A stretch of 64,000 nt of DNA from SSF14 sp037045585 (GTDB lineage Bacteria; Actinomycetota; Acidimicrobiia; Acidimicrobiales; Microtrichaceae). Position 1 is the stretch's first letter; each line of letters begins with the position of its first letter. Location of the stretch: NCBI GenBank assembly GCA_037045585.1, contig JBAOIR010000053.1, forward strand, positions 41,944-105,943, written 5' to 3'. The notes below the pieces were generated by a model. The model did no database searches and had not been told where the DNA came from. It saw only the letters and a program-made list of their open reading frames with translations. Shown here piece by piece: positions 38,706 to 47,913 of the stretch. Position numbers and translations under genes: made by a program.

Positions 38706-41700
38706 TCAGGCGCGGGTGACGGTGACCGCGAGCGCCTCGCCGTCGGCGAGTTCGACGGCGGTCGCGAGCACGGCGTCGCTCACCATCGCCTGGTGGGCGC
38801 GGATCGCGTCGAGCGTGGCCGCCGGCGCGGTCACGGTCAGCGCGATGCGGTCCGTGATGTCGAGGTCGGCGTCCTTGCGAGCCTGTTGCACCTGGCGGAT
38901 CACGTCACGCGCCAGGCCCTCGGCCTCGAGCTCGGGCGTGACCTCCACATCGAGGCTGACGAGCAGTCCGAGGTCGACGATGCCGCCCTCGGGGTCGAGC
39001 TGGCGGGCGGACGCGACGGCCAGGCCGTCGGCAGGCTGCAGCGCCACCTCGAACTGGCCCTCGGTCAACCGGTGCCCGCCGGCGGTGACGGTGCCGTCGC
39101 CGTGGTCGGTCCAGTCGCCCGATTTCGCCGCCTTGGTGACCTCGGGCAACGCCTTGCCGAGCACCGGGCCCAGCAGCTTGAAGTTGGGCTTGAGGTGCCA
39201 GGAGCCGAACGACGATGCGTCGGTCTGCAGGTCGACGGCCTTCACGTTGATCTCGTCGGCGATGAGGGCCGTGAGCGCAGCGAGTTCATCGGCGCCCGCC
39301 CCGGCGATCGTCAGGCGGGAGAGCGGCAGGCGGGTGCGGAGCTTCGCGTCCTCGCGCAGGCCGAGCGCCGCCGAGCACACGGCCCGCACCTTGTCCATGT
39401 TCGCGACGAGGGTGTCATCGGCGGGCAGCGTGTCGGCGGACGGCCAGTCGGTGAGGTGCACCGAGGCAGTGCTGTTGCTGCCTCCGGCAGATCCGCCGGA
39501 CGTGAGTCCCCGGTACATCTCGTCGCTCAGGAGCGGCAGCAGGGGAGCGGCGAGGCGGAGCAGGTTGACCAGTACGGTGTAGAGCGTGTCGTACGCGTCG
39601 CGCTTGTCGTCGCTCAGCGCCCCGTCGGTCGCCGACCCCGGCGCCCAGAACCGGTCGCGGCTGCGACGGATGTACCAGTTGTTGAGTGCGTCGATGAACG
39701 CGACGATCTCGTGGCACGCGCCGGCGACGTCGTAGGCGTCCATCAGCTCGGTCACGTGGGCGACCAGCGCGTGCGTCTTCGCGAGGAGATAGCGGTCGAG
39801 CTGACCGGTGGCGTCGGCCCGCTCGGTGGCGCGGTAGCCGTCGACGTTCGCGTACCGGCAGAAGAACGTGTACGCGTTCCAGATCGGGTTCACGACCAGG
39901 CGCACGACGTCGCGCATGTCCGACGCGCGTCCTTGGCGATCTTCAGGTCGCCGCCGCGGAGGATCGGCGAACTCATCAGGTACCAGCGGAGCGGATCGGA
40001 GCCGATCGTCTCCATGACCTCGACGGGGTCGGGGTAGTTGCGGAGCTTCTTGGACAGCTTGCGGCCCTCGCTGTCGAGCACCACGCCGTGACACATGACG
40101 TTGCTGAACGCGTGGCGATCGAACAGCGCGACCGACAGCACGTGCATCGTGTAGAACCAGCCGCGGGTCTGGGCGATGTACTCGACGATGAAGTCCGACG
40201 GGCTGTGGGTGTCGAACCACTCCTTGTTCTCGAAGGGGTAGTGCACCTGGGCAAAGGGCATCGCGCCCGACTCGAACCAGCAATCGAGCACCTCCGACAC
40301 GCGCCGCATCGTGCTCTGGCCCGTCGGGTCGTCGGGGTTGGGACGGGTCAGCTCGTCGATGCCGGGGCGGTGCAGATCGTCGAGGCGAACACCGAAGTCG
40401 CGCTCGATCTCGTCGAGGCTCCCGTACACATCGGTGCGGGGGTAGGTCGGGTCATCGGAACGCCAGACGGGGATGGGGGCACCCCAGAACCGGTTGCGGC
40501 TGATCGACCAGTCGCGGGACCCCTCGAGCCAGCGGCCGAACTGGCCGTCGCGCACGTGGAACGGGATCCAGTTGATGTCCTGGTTGGTCTCGACCAGACG
40601 GTCCTTGAAGTCGGTGACCTTCACGTACCAGCTCGACACGGCCTTGTAGATGATCGGGGTGTCGGTGCGCCAGCAGTGCGCGTAGTTGTGGTCGATCGTG
40701 TCGTGGCGGACGAGCTGGTGCTCGTCGCGCAGGCGCTTGGCGATGATCGGGTTGGCCTCGAACACGTTGGTGCCGACCATGTCGGCGATCTCCGCGGTGT
40801 AGCGGCCGGCATCGTCGACGGGCGACACCAACACGATGCCGTTGGCCTCGCCCACCCGCTGGTCGTCCTCGCCGTGACCGGGCGCCGTGTGCACGATGCC
40901 GGTGCCGTCCTCGTCGGTCACGAAGTCGTCGGTGAGGATGCGGAACGCGTCGGCGTGGCCGGCGAAGTAGGGGAGGAGCGGGGTGTAGGTGCGCCCCGCG
41001 ATCTCGGCGCCGGGGAACGTGGCGCGCACCTCGGCGTCGTCGCCGAGCTCGGCGGCGTAGCGACCGGCAGCGGCCGCGCCGAGCAGCACGAAGCGGGCGC
41101 CGCCGTTCGCCTCGTTGGTGGGCGACTCGACGATCACGTAGTCGATCGACGGTCCGACGGTGAGGGCCAGGTTCGCCGGGAGCGTCCACGGCGTGGTCGT
41201 CCAGGCCCAGGCCTCCGTCGGGCCGAGATCACTTGCCTGGGGGTCGAGCGCGAAGCGCACCGTGAGCGCCGGGTCCTGGCGGGGGCGCATGGCGTCGTCG
41301 AGACGGATCTCGAAGTTCGACAGCGGGGTCTCGGCACCCCACGAGTACGGCATGACCCGGTACGCCTCGTAGAGGAGGCCCTTGTCCCACAGCTCCTTGA
41401 ACGCCCACATGACCGACTCCATGTAGGTGGGGTCGAGGGTCTTGTAGTCGTTCGCGAAGTCGACCCATCGGGCCTGGCGGGTGACGTAGCGCTCCCACTC
41501 CGCCGTGTACTTGAGCACCGACGCCCGGCAGGCGGCGTTGAACTTGTCGATGCCGTACTCCTGGATGGCCGCCCGGCCGGCGACGCCGATCTCCTTCTCG
41601 GTCTGCATCTCGGCGGGGAGACCGTGGGTGTCCCATCCGAAGCGGCGCTCGACGCGGTGGCCACGCATGGTCTGGTAGCGGGGGATGACGTCCTTGACGT

Positions 41701-41932
41701 AACCCGTGAGCAGGTGGCCGTAGTGGGGGAGCCCGTTGGCGAACGGGGGCCCGTCGTAGAAGACGTACTCGTCGTCGGCGGGCCGTTGGTCGATCGACGC
41801 CCGGAACGTGTCCTCGGCCTCCCAGGTCGCCAGGATGTCGCGCTCGATGGCCGCGAAGTCCGGCTTCGGGTCGACATCGGGGTAGGGGCGTTCGTTGCTG
41901 TTCGATTCAACGGCGGGGGCCTGCTCAGTCAC
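38706..41932 (-). CDS. ileS: Isoleucyl-tRNA synthetase, type 2, frameshifted
   Basis: Charges tRNA-Ile with isoleucine in the cytoplasm, of about 1,075 residues. The HIGH motif is PHYGH in GPPFANGLPHYGHLLTG, and the KMSKS motif is GRKLSKKLRNYPDP. Both are of the eukaryote-like IleRS2 type, which is generally insensitive to mupirocin. The editing domain has the Thr-rich WAWTTTPWTLPANLAL. A C-terminal anticodon-binding part begins with VNPIWNAYTFFCRYAN. The start is GTG 41932. Near 39925-39935 the frame breaks inside LKIAKD-(G)-ASDMRDVVRLV; one added base restores a full protein. As the gene is essential and no second copy is here, a sequence error is the best explanation. Confidence 0.92.
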
Positions 41933-41995
41933 GGCGGAGAGACTACCGGCCGGGTCGCGCGCCCCTCGAAGCCATATCGCAGTACGGGCGGCGCC

Positions 41996-42069
41996 TCTGG
42001 AGCGCTGATGTGCCAGAAACTGGCACATCAGCGCTCCAGAACGGCGTGAGGGCACATCAGCGCTCCAGA
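41996..42069. repeat. Three copies of a 19-20-bp element, two forming a hairpin
   Basis: Positions 41996-42015 and 42021-42040 are perfect 20-bp inverted copies with a GAAAC loop. A third copy of 19 bp, in the orientation of the second, lies at 42051-42069. They sit between the NUDIX stop and the ileS start, both on the minus strand, so the hairpin may end the NUDIX transcript. The extra copy suggests a small repeat family. Confidence 0.75.
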
Positions 42070-42093
42070 CGGGCGGGCTTGGCTGCTCGCTTG

Positions 42094-42828
42094 CTACTCG
42101 CTTCGTTCGTAGCGCCAGCCAGCCGGGTCGAGCCAGAGGCGGTGGCGGGGACCGTCGTGGGCCGGATCGCCCTCGCCGTACCCGACGTCGCCGTGGTACA
42201 GCGCCACGACGTGACCGTCGACCTCGGCGATCTGGGTCGCGAACGCCTCGGGCACGTGGTGGTGCATCGACGCGAGGAGGTCCTCGGCGGTTTCGTGCGC
42301 CGCCAGGTAGCTGAGGGTGATGAACGTCGGCGGGGCGAGCTCGATCTCGCCGCGGTCGTGAGCGGCGAGCGCCCCGCGTGCGGTGACCCACTGGTGGGCG
42401 CGGATCTCGCCGTCGTCGATCACCACCGTGCCGGCGGCCCCGCTCGGCGCCGCGGCGAGGAAGAATGCGGTCGAGAAGCGCTTGTTGGCCTGCGGCGGCG
42501 GGGTCCAGTGGCTGAAGCGCACGAGGTCGGCCGGGTCGATGACCAGTCCGGCTTCCTCCTGGGCCTCTCGGGCCGCGGCGTTGCGTTCGGCGAGATCGAG
42601 GTCGTCGGGGGATGCAGGGTCGTGGTCGCCGGGGTCGACCCGGCCGCCCGGGAACACCCACAGGCCACCGGCGAAGCTCAACCGGGAGTCGCGCTTGAGC
42701 ATGAGGATCTCGGCCTCGGACCCGCCCGAAGATGACTCACGGACCAGGATCACGGTCGCCGCGGCGACGGCGTCGGGGCCCATCTCGGTCGATCGGCCCA
42801 TCTTCTGCAGTGCTTCGCGCTCGCCCAT
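42094..42828 (-). CDS. NUDIX hydrolase
   Basis: A 244-residue NUDIX hydrolase that cleaves nucleoside diphosphates linked to another group. The box is split in the manner of the CoA/NADH-like subgroup: GGLWVFPGGRVDPGD, then an insert, then AAAREAQEEAGL with the metal-binding Glu residues. The C-terminal part has AHQWVTARGALAAHDRGEI and a long tail with PPTFITLSYLA, as seen in RNUDT19-like and other CoA-type NUDIX proteins. Substrate is not certain. Confidence 0.82.
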   Translation of the reverse strand: MGEREALQKMGRSTEMGPDAVAAATVILVRESSSGGSEAEILMLKRDSRLSFAGGLWVFPGGRVDPGDHDPASPDDLDLAERNAAAREAQEEAGLVIDPADLVRFSHWTPPPQANKRFSTAFFLAAAPSGAAGTVVIDDGEIRAHQWVTARGALAAHDRGEIELAPPTFITLSYLAAHETAEDLLASMHHHVPEAFATQIAEVDGHVVALYHGDVGYGEGDPAHDGPRHRLWLDPAGWRYERSE

Positions 42829-42892
42829 GGGCCCCAGTCTGCCCGCCCCGCAGGGAGGACGGCGGCGAGGCCGAGGGATCCGCGCGCGGCTC

Positions 42893-42922
42893 TTGACGCG
42901 GTTGTACTTTCAAGGCTGTAAT
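42893..42922 (+). promoter_or_regulatory. Predicted promoter of the ribonucleotide reductase genes
   Basis: TTGACG (42893-42898) and TGTAAT (42917-42922) are close to sigma-70 consensus with an 18-bp spacer. A leader of about 140 bases to the nrdA start contains short stems (AGGCC-AACGC-GGCCT and GCTTCG with CGAAGC). I do not see clear NrdR boxes or a cobalamin riboswitch core. Confidence 0.55.
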
Positions 42923-43068
42923 TACGAACCCGTTACGGCGGGTCACGGACAACGGCAGTCCGTCGGGCAGGTGGGGGAGGCCAACGCGGCCTGCTTCGTC
43001 GACCCCCCGAAGCGAAGCACTGGACACCAGCAGTACCCCGGCAATCAGCAAGCAAAGAGGCGGCAATC

Positions 43069-45585
43069 GTGGCACTTCAGGAAGACACCCGACCGGTACT
43101 GGTGGGCAACACCATCGACCTGACCGAGAGCGCCGTCCCGTCGACGCAGATGCAGGTGCGCAAACGCGATGGCAGCCTCGAGGCGGTCGACCTCAACAAG
43201 ATCGTCCGGGCCATCGGCCGGTGCGCCACCAACCTCGACGGCACCCAGCTCGACGGCGTCGACGTGATCCGCGTCGCCACCCGCACGATCTCGGGCCTCC
43301 ACGACGGTGCCAGCACCCAGGAGCTCGACGAGCTGTCGATCCGCACCGCCGCCGCGCTCATCTCCGAGGAGCCCAACTACTCGAAGCTGGCCGCCCGCCT
43401 GCTCGACACGGTGATCGACAAGGAGGTGCGCAACGGCGACGTCCACTCGTTCAGCCAGTCGGTCGCCCTCGGTCTCTCCCAGGGGATCATCGGCGAGGAG
43501 ACGGCCAAGATGGTCGCGACCCACAGCCGCAAGCTCAACGACGCGATCATCGCCGAGCGCAACTGGCTCTACGAGTTCTTCGGCCTGCGCACGGTCTACG
43601 ACCGGTACCTCCTTCGCCACCCCGAGACCCGCAAGGTCATCGAGACGCCGCAGTACTTCCTCATGCGGGTGGCCTGCGGCCTCTCGACCAACCCCGAGGA
43701 CGCCATCGAGTTCTACCGACTCATCTCGAGCCTCGAGTACCTGCCGTCGTCGCCCACGCTGTTCAACTCGGGCACCACGCACCCGCAGATGTCGAGCTGC
43801 TACCTGCTCGACTCGCCGACCGACAGCCTCGACGGGATCTACAAGCGCTACCACGACGTAGCCCGCCTCTCGAAGCACGCCGGTGGCATCGGCCTCAGCT
43901 ACAGCCGCATCCGCAGCCGTGGTTCGCTCATCCGTGGCACCAACGGTCTCTCCAACGGCATCGTCCCGTGGCTCAAGACGCTCGACGCGTCGGTCGCCGC
44001 GGTCAACCAGGGTGGGCGTCGCAAGGGCGCCGCGTGTGTGTACATCGAGTCGTGGCACGCGGACATCGAGGAGTTCCTCGAGCTGCGTGACAACACCGGC
44101 GACCTCAGCCGCCGCACCCACAACCTCAACCTCGCCAACTGGGTCCCCGACCTCTTCATGGAGCGCGTCGAGAAGGACTGGCAGTGGTCGCTCTTCGACC
44201 CGAAGGAGGTGCCCGAGCTCGTCGACCTGTACGGCAAGGAGTTCGAGGACGCCTACCTCGCCGCCGAATCGGCCGGCAAGTACGTGCGCCAGGTCAAGGC
44301 CCGCGACATCTACCAGCGCATGATGCGCACCCTCGCCGAGACCGGCAACGGTTGGATGACGTTCAAGGACGCCTCCAACACCAAGTCGAACCAGACCGGC
44401 CGTCCCGAGAACGTCATCCACCTCTCGAACCTGTGCACCGAGATCCTCGAGGTCACGAACCAGGCCGAGACCGCAGTGTGCAACCTCGGTTCGCTCAACC
44501 TGGGCCTGTTCGTGCGTGAACTCGCCGACGGCACCACCGGCGTCGACTACGACCACATCGCCGACGTCGTGCGCCTCGCGGTCCGCTACCTCGACCGGGT
44601 CGTCGACATCAACTTCTACCCGACCGAGGAGTCGGGGGCGTCCAACTCCAAGTGGCGCCCCGTCGGCCTCGGCCTCATGGGCCTGCAGGACGTCTTCTTC
44701 AAGCTGAAGCTGCCGTTCGACTCGCCCGAGGCCCGTGCCATCTCGGCCCGCATCTCCGAGGAGATCTACTACAACGCGCTGTGGGCCTCGACCGAGCTGG
44801 CCGAAGCCTCGGGTCCGCACGAGAACTTCGCCGAGACCCGCGCCGCCAACGGTGAGCTGCAGATGGACCTCTGGGGTGTGACCCCGAGCGACCCCGAGCG
44901 TTGGCAGGGTCTCCGCGACCGTGTCGCCGCCCACGGCCTGCGCAACTCGCTGCTCATCGCCATCGCACCGACCGCCACGATCGCCTCGATCGCCGGCTGC
45001 TACGAGTGCATCGAGCCGCAGGTGTCCAACCTGTTCAAGCGGGAAACGCTCTCGGGCGAGTTCCTGCAGATCAACGCCTACCTCGTCCGTGACCTGCAGT
45101 CGCTGGGCCTGTGGAACGACCGGGTCATCTCCGCCGTCAAGAAGGCCGAGGGCTCGATCCAGGACATCGAGGAGATCCCCGCCGAGCTGCGGGCGATCTA
45201 CCGCACCGCCTGGGAGCTGCCGATGCGGTCGCTCATCGACATGGCGGCCGAGCGTGGCCCCTACATCGACCAGAGCCAGTCGCTGAACCTGTTCGTCGAG
45301 TCGCCCACGATCGGCAAGCTCAGTTCGATGTACGCCCACGCCTGGAAGTCGGGGCTCAAGACCACGTATTACATGCGGTCCCGCCCGGCGACGCGCATCA
45401 ACAAGACCACCACGGCCGCCACCGTGTCGACGACGCCGCCGGCACCCACCGGCGGTGGCGTCCCCGCCGGGTCGTCCACCGAGGCGGCCGCCGCTCCGGC
45501 TGCCGCACCGAAGAAGACCTTCACCGAGGACGAGGCGCTCGCCTGTTCGCTCGAGAACCCCGAGTCCTGCGAGGCCTGTCAGTAG
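43069..45585 (+). CDS. nrdA: Class I ribonucleotide reductase large subunit
   Basis: An 838-residue alpha subunit that reduces ribonucleotides for DNA synthesis. The N-terminus has an ATP-cone (MQVRKRDGSLEAVDLNKIVRAI). The core has SSCYLLD with a conserved redox Cys, the active-site block NLCTEIL and the loop IAPTATIASIAGCYECIEP. The C-terminus ends CEACQ after a Pro/Ala linker and ESCEACQ gives the mobile CxxC pair that reloads the site. The start GTG 43069 follows an AGAGGCGG ribosome-binding site. It forms an operon with the small subunit 121 bp downstream. Confidence 0.95.
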   Translation: MALQEDTRPVLVGNTIDLTESAVPSTQMQVRKRDGSLEAVDLNKIVRAIGRCATNLDGTQLDGVDVIRVATRTISGLHDGASTQELDELSIRTAAALISEEPNYSKLAARLLDTVIDKEVRNGDVHSFSQSVALGLSQGIIGEETAKMVATHSRKLNDAIIAERNWLYEFFGLRTVYDRYLLRHPETRKVIETPQYFLMRVACGLSTNPEDAIEFYRLISSLEYLPSSPTLFNSGTTHPQMSSCYLLDSPTDSLDGIYKRYHDVARLSKHAGGIGLSYSRIRSRGSLIRGTNGLSNGIVPWLKTLDASVAAVNQGGRRKGAACVYIESWHADIEEFLELRDNTGDLSRRTHNLNLANWVPDLFMERVEKDWQWSLFDPKEVPELVDLYGKEFEDAYLAAESAGKYVRQVKARDIYQRMMRTLAETGNGWMTFKDASNTKSNQTGRPENVIHLSNLCTEILEVTNQAETAVCNLGSLNLGLFVRELADGTTGVDYDHIADVVRLAVRYLDRVVDINFYPTEESGASNSKWRPVGLGLMGLQDVFFKLKLPFDSPEARAISARISEEIYYNALWASTELAEASGPHENFAETRAANGELQMDLWGVTPSDPERWQGLRDRVAAHGLRNSLLIAIAPTATIASIAGCYECIEPQVSNLFKRETLSGEFLQINAYLVRDLQSLGLWNDRVISAVKKAEGSIQDIEEIPAELRAIYRTAWELPMRSLIDMAAERGPYIDQSQSLNLFVESPTIGKLSSMYAHAWKSGLKTTYYMRSRPATRINKTTTAATVSTTPPAPTGGGVPAGSSTEAAAAPAAAPKKTFTEDEALACSLENPESCEACQ

Positions 45586-45706
45586 CTCCGGCGCCGCTCC
45601 GCCGGCACCACCACCGGCGCACGCCGTCGATCGGCGCGCCCACCCTCCCTTCAACACCGTCAGTACCGCTCATCGAATCCGCTTCCCCCCTCCCTGGAGA
45701 ACCACC

Positions 45707-46801
45707 GTGGCGCTCGCCTCAACCAACCCCGAGTTCGACGACTACGCCGAGTTCGGCTTCGCCCCCGAGACCCCGGCCCCCGTCGCCGTTCCGCAGGCGG
45801 CCAACCTGCTCGACCCCGGCTTCAACCTGACGTTGCGCCCCATGCGGTACCCGCAGTTCTACGACATGTACCGCGACGCGATCCGCAACACGTGGACGGT
45901 CGAGGAGGTCAACCTCGGCGACGACGTGAGCGACCTGCAGCGCAAGCTCATGCCGGCCGAGCGGCACCTGATCAACCGCCTCGTGGCGTTCTTCGCCACC
46001 GGCGACTCGATCGTGTCGAACAACCTCGTGCTCAACCTCTACAAGCACATCAACTCGCCCGAAGCCCGCATGTTCCTCTCCCGTCAGCTGTACGAGGAGG
46101 CGCTCCACGTCCAGTTCTACCTGACGCTGCTCGACACCTACATCCCCGACCAGACCGAGCGCGCCGCGGCGTTCGACGCCGTCGAGAACATCCCGTCGAT
46201 CCGGGCCAAGGCCGAGTTCTGCCAGACGTGGATCGGCTCGATCGACACCCTCGACGAGCTGCACACCAACGAGGACCGCAAGGCGTTCCTGCTCAACCTC
46301 ATCTGCTTCGCGGCGTGCATCGAGGGCCTGTTCTTCTTCGGCTCGTTCGCCTACGTCTACTTCCTCCGGTCCAAGGGCCTGCTCAACGGGCTGGCGTCGG
46401 GCACCAACTGGGTGTTCCGCGACGAGAGCGGCCACATGAACTTTGCGTTCGCAGTCATCGAGCAGGTCCGCGAAGAGCAGCCCGAACTGTTCGACGAGGA
46501 CCTCGCCGAGCGGGTCACCGCCATGATCCGTGAGGCCGTCGACTGCGAGACGATGTTCTCCGAGGACGTGCTCAGCCAGGGTGTCGCCGGCATGTCGGTC
46601 GCCGAGACCCGCCAGTACCTCGAGTACGTCGCCGACCAGCGCCTCACGACGCTCCACCTGCCCAAGGTCTTCGGGTCCAAGAACCCGTTCAACTTCATGG
46701 AACTCCAAGACGTCCAGGAGCTCACCAACTTCTTCGAGCGCACGACCAGCTCGTACCAGGTCGGTGTCGAGGGTGAAGTCACCTTCGACGACGACTTCTA
46801 G
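45707..46801 (+). CDS. nrdB: Class I ribonucleotide reductase small subunit
   Basis: A 364-residue beta subunit holding the radical cofactor. Metal ligands are visible in ATGDSIV, YEEALHVQFY (the ExxH pair followed four residues later by the expected radical Tyr), a later Glu in CFAACIEGLFF and DESGHMNF. The final FDDDF fits the flexible tail that docks on NrdA. GTG 45707 follows CTGGAGA. An upstream in-frame extension overlaps the nrdA end and lacks conserved residues. The radical Tyr is present, so a tyrosyl-radical cofactor is likely. Confidence 0.94.
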   Translation: MALASTNPEFDDYAEFGFAPETPAPVAVPQAANLLDPGFNLTLRPMRYPQFYDMYRDAIRNTWTVEEVNLGDDVSDLQRKLMPAERHLINRLVAFFATGDSIVSNNLVLNLYKHINSPEARMFLSRQLYEEALHVQFYLTLLDTYIPDQTERAAAFDAVENIPSIRAKAEFCQTWIGSIDTLDELHTNEDRKAFLLNLICFAACIEGLFFFGSFAYVYFLRSKGLLNGLASGTNWVFRDESGHMNFAFAVIEQVREEQPELFDEDLAERVTAMIREAVDCETMFSEDVLSQGVAGMSVAETRQYLEYVADQRLTTLHLPKVFGSKNPFNFMELQDVQELTNFFERTTSSYQVGVEGEVTFDDDF

Positions 46802-46803
46802 AT

Positions 46804-46959
46804 GGCCTCGGCCACCTTCGCTCAGGTTCGCTCCTTCGTCCCTCAGGAGCTTCTTACGCTTCGGTACCTCGGCTTTGGGACGGCCTCGGCCACCTTCGCT
46901 CAGGTTCGCTCCCGAATTCGTCGGGAGCTTCTTACGGCTCCGAACCTCGGCTGATCCGA
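46804..46959. repeat. Two 78-bp tandem copies after nrdB
   Basis: Copy 1 covers 46804-46881, copy 2 46882-46959. The first 31 bases are identical and later blocks such as GAGCTTCTTACG and ACCTCGGCT are shared. The copies begin directly after the nrdB stop and end 45 bp before the terminator. I see no coding capacity and no mobile-element ends. Confidence 0.7.
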
Positions 46960-47004
46960 GTCACGATCCAGATCGCTGCCTGCCAAGACATGCGAGACCC
47001 CGAC

Positions 47005-47022
47005 GGCCCCCGCGAGGGGGCC
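47005..47022 (+). terminator. Intrinsic-type terminator of the nrdAB operon
   Basis: GGCCCCC and GGGGGCC form a 7-bp stem with a GCGA loop, followed by TTCGGCGTTCTC. It lies between nrdB and the convergent isomerase-family gene. Confidence 0.65.
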
Positions 47023-47032
47023 TTCGGCGTTC

Positions 47033-47803
47033 TCAGGCCCAGGAGCGCACGATCCGGAGGACCTGCTCGGCGTCGGGACCGGTGCCGACCAGGCCGGTCT
47101 GGTCGGCGGTGTACCGCTGCGACGCGACCCGGACGAGATCGAGGCCGGTCCCGGAGATGACGGTCGGTGGCGCGGTCCCGTCGTCGAGCGCCATGCCGAA
47201 CTGCCAGGCATCGCCGTGCGGGCCGACGAGGTCGAATCCGACGGGGCCGGGCGGCCCGAGGCCGACGCGGCCGAATGCGTGGGGGAGGGTCCGCCACGAG
47301 AGCCGGGCGATCTGGAAGAGCCGATCGGTCGGCGCCAGCTCGACCCCGAGGCCGACGGCGACGTCACCGGTGTGGATCCACGTCTCCACGATTCGGGTCG
47401 TGGCGAGCGTCTTCGCCGACAGCGTGCCGACGACCCACGGCACCCGGGTGCTGGCGCCGGCTGCGTCGAGCGCGCCGATGAGTCGCTGCGCTCCGTCCTG
47501 CCACTGCTCGTACAGCTCCGCCGGCGTGGCGCCACGTGCACGCCGAACGGCCAGGTCCACCACGTCATCGAGCGACGTCACGCTCTCGTCGGGCGCGTAG
47601 AGCGGCGACCGGATCAGCTCGTCGAAGCGCCCCTCGCAGCTGGCGATCGCCATGTCGTTCGTCTGGACGAGGTGGAGCACAACGTCGCCGACGCTCCAGC
47701 CGGCACACGCCGACGGTTGATGCCACTCGTCGTCGGTCCGACCACCGAGCAGATCGGTCAGCTCCTGCTGCTGGTCGGCGAGCAAGTGCAGTATCTCGTC
47801 CAT
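47033..47803 (-). CDS. Mycothiol-type maleylpyruvate isomerase family protein
   Basis: A 256-residue member of the DinB-like four-helix bundle proteins. Features are DEWHQPSACAGWSVGDVVLHLVQ near residues 30-55, with the conserved Trp and metal-ligand His, and IVETWIHTGDVAVGLG near residue 150 with a second His. The C-terminal lobe is the SCP2-like/MDMPI_C type. Related proteins use mycothiol as thiol cofactor, so activity in thiol-dependent detoxification or isomerisation is possible. The start ATG 47803 follows GAGGGGG. Confidence 0.8.
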   Translation of the reverse strand: MDEILHLLADQQQELTDLLGGRTDDEWHQPSACAGWSVGDVVLHLVQTNDMAIASCEGRFDELIRSPLYAPDESVTSLDDVVDLAVRRARGATPAELYEQWQDGAQRLIGALDAAGASTRVPWVVGTLSAKTLATTRIVETWIHTGDVAVGLGVELAPTDRLFQIARLSWRTLPHAFGRVGLGPPGPVGFDLVGPHGDAWQFGMALDDGTAPPTVISGTGLDLVRVASQRYTADQTGLVGTGPDAEQVLRIVRSWA

Positions 47804-47864
47804 GTCACCCCCTCGCGTCGCGTTCTGTCCCACGATTCAATCGGCAAACCGGTCGTTCTGCAGG

Positions 47865-47903
47865 GCAAAACGACGGGGGGCAAAACGACGGGGGGGGGGG
47901 GGG
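47865..47903. repeat. Direct repeat ending in a 14-base G tract
   Basis: GCAAAACGACGGGGG occurs at 47865 and again at 47880, the second running into 14 consecutive G residues at 47890-47903. It lies between two minus-strand genes, 10 bp after the stop of the Gfo/Idh gene and about 60 bp before the isomerase-family start. Such a tract may vary in length by slippage. Confidence 0.8.
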
Positions 47904-47913
47904 CGGTGACGGA

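Noticed and set aside
38706..41932. ileS as a decayed pseudogene
   Set aside because: Only one one-base break occurs in more than 1,000 codons and both halves are fully conserved. An essential gene with a sequence error is more likely.
42923..43068. Cobalamin riboswitch in the nrdA leader
   Set aside because: I looked for a B12-box-like and a conserved core sequence and found none; only short unrelated stems are present.
43045..45657. 870-codon minus frame over nrdA
   Set aside because: A full mirror of the ribonucleotide reductase gene; no family features.
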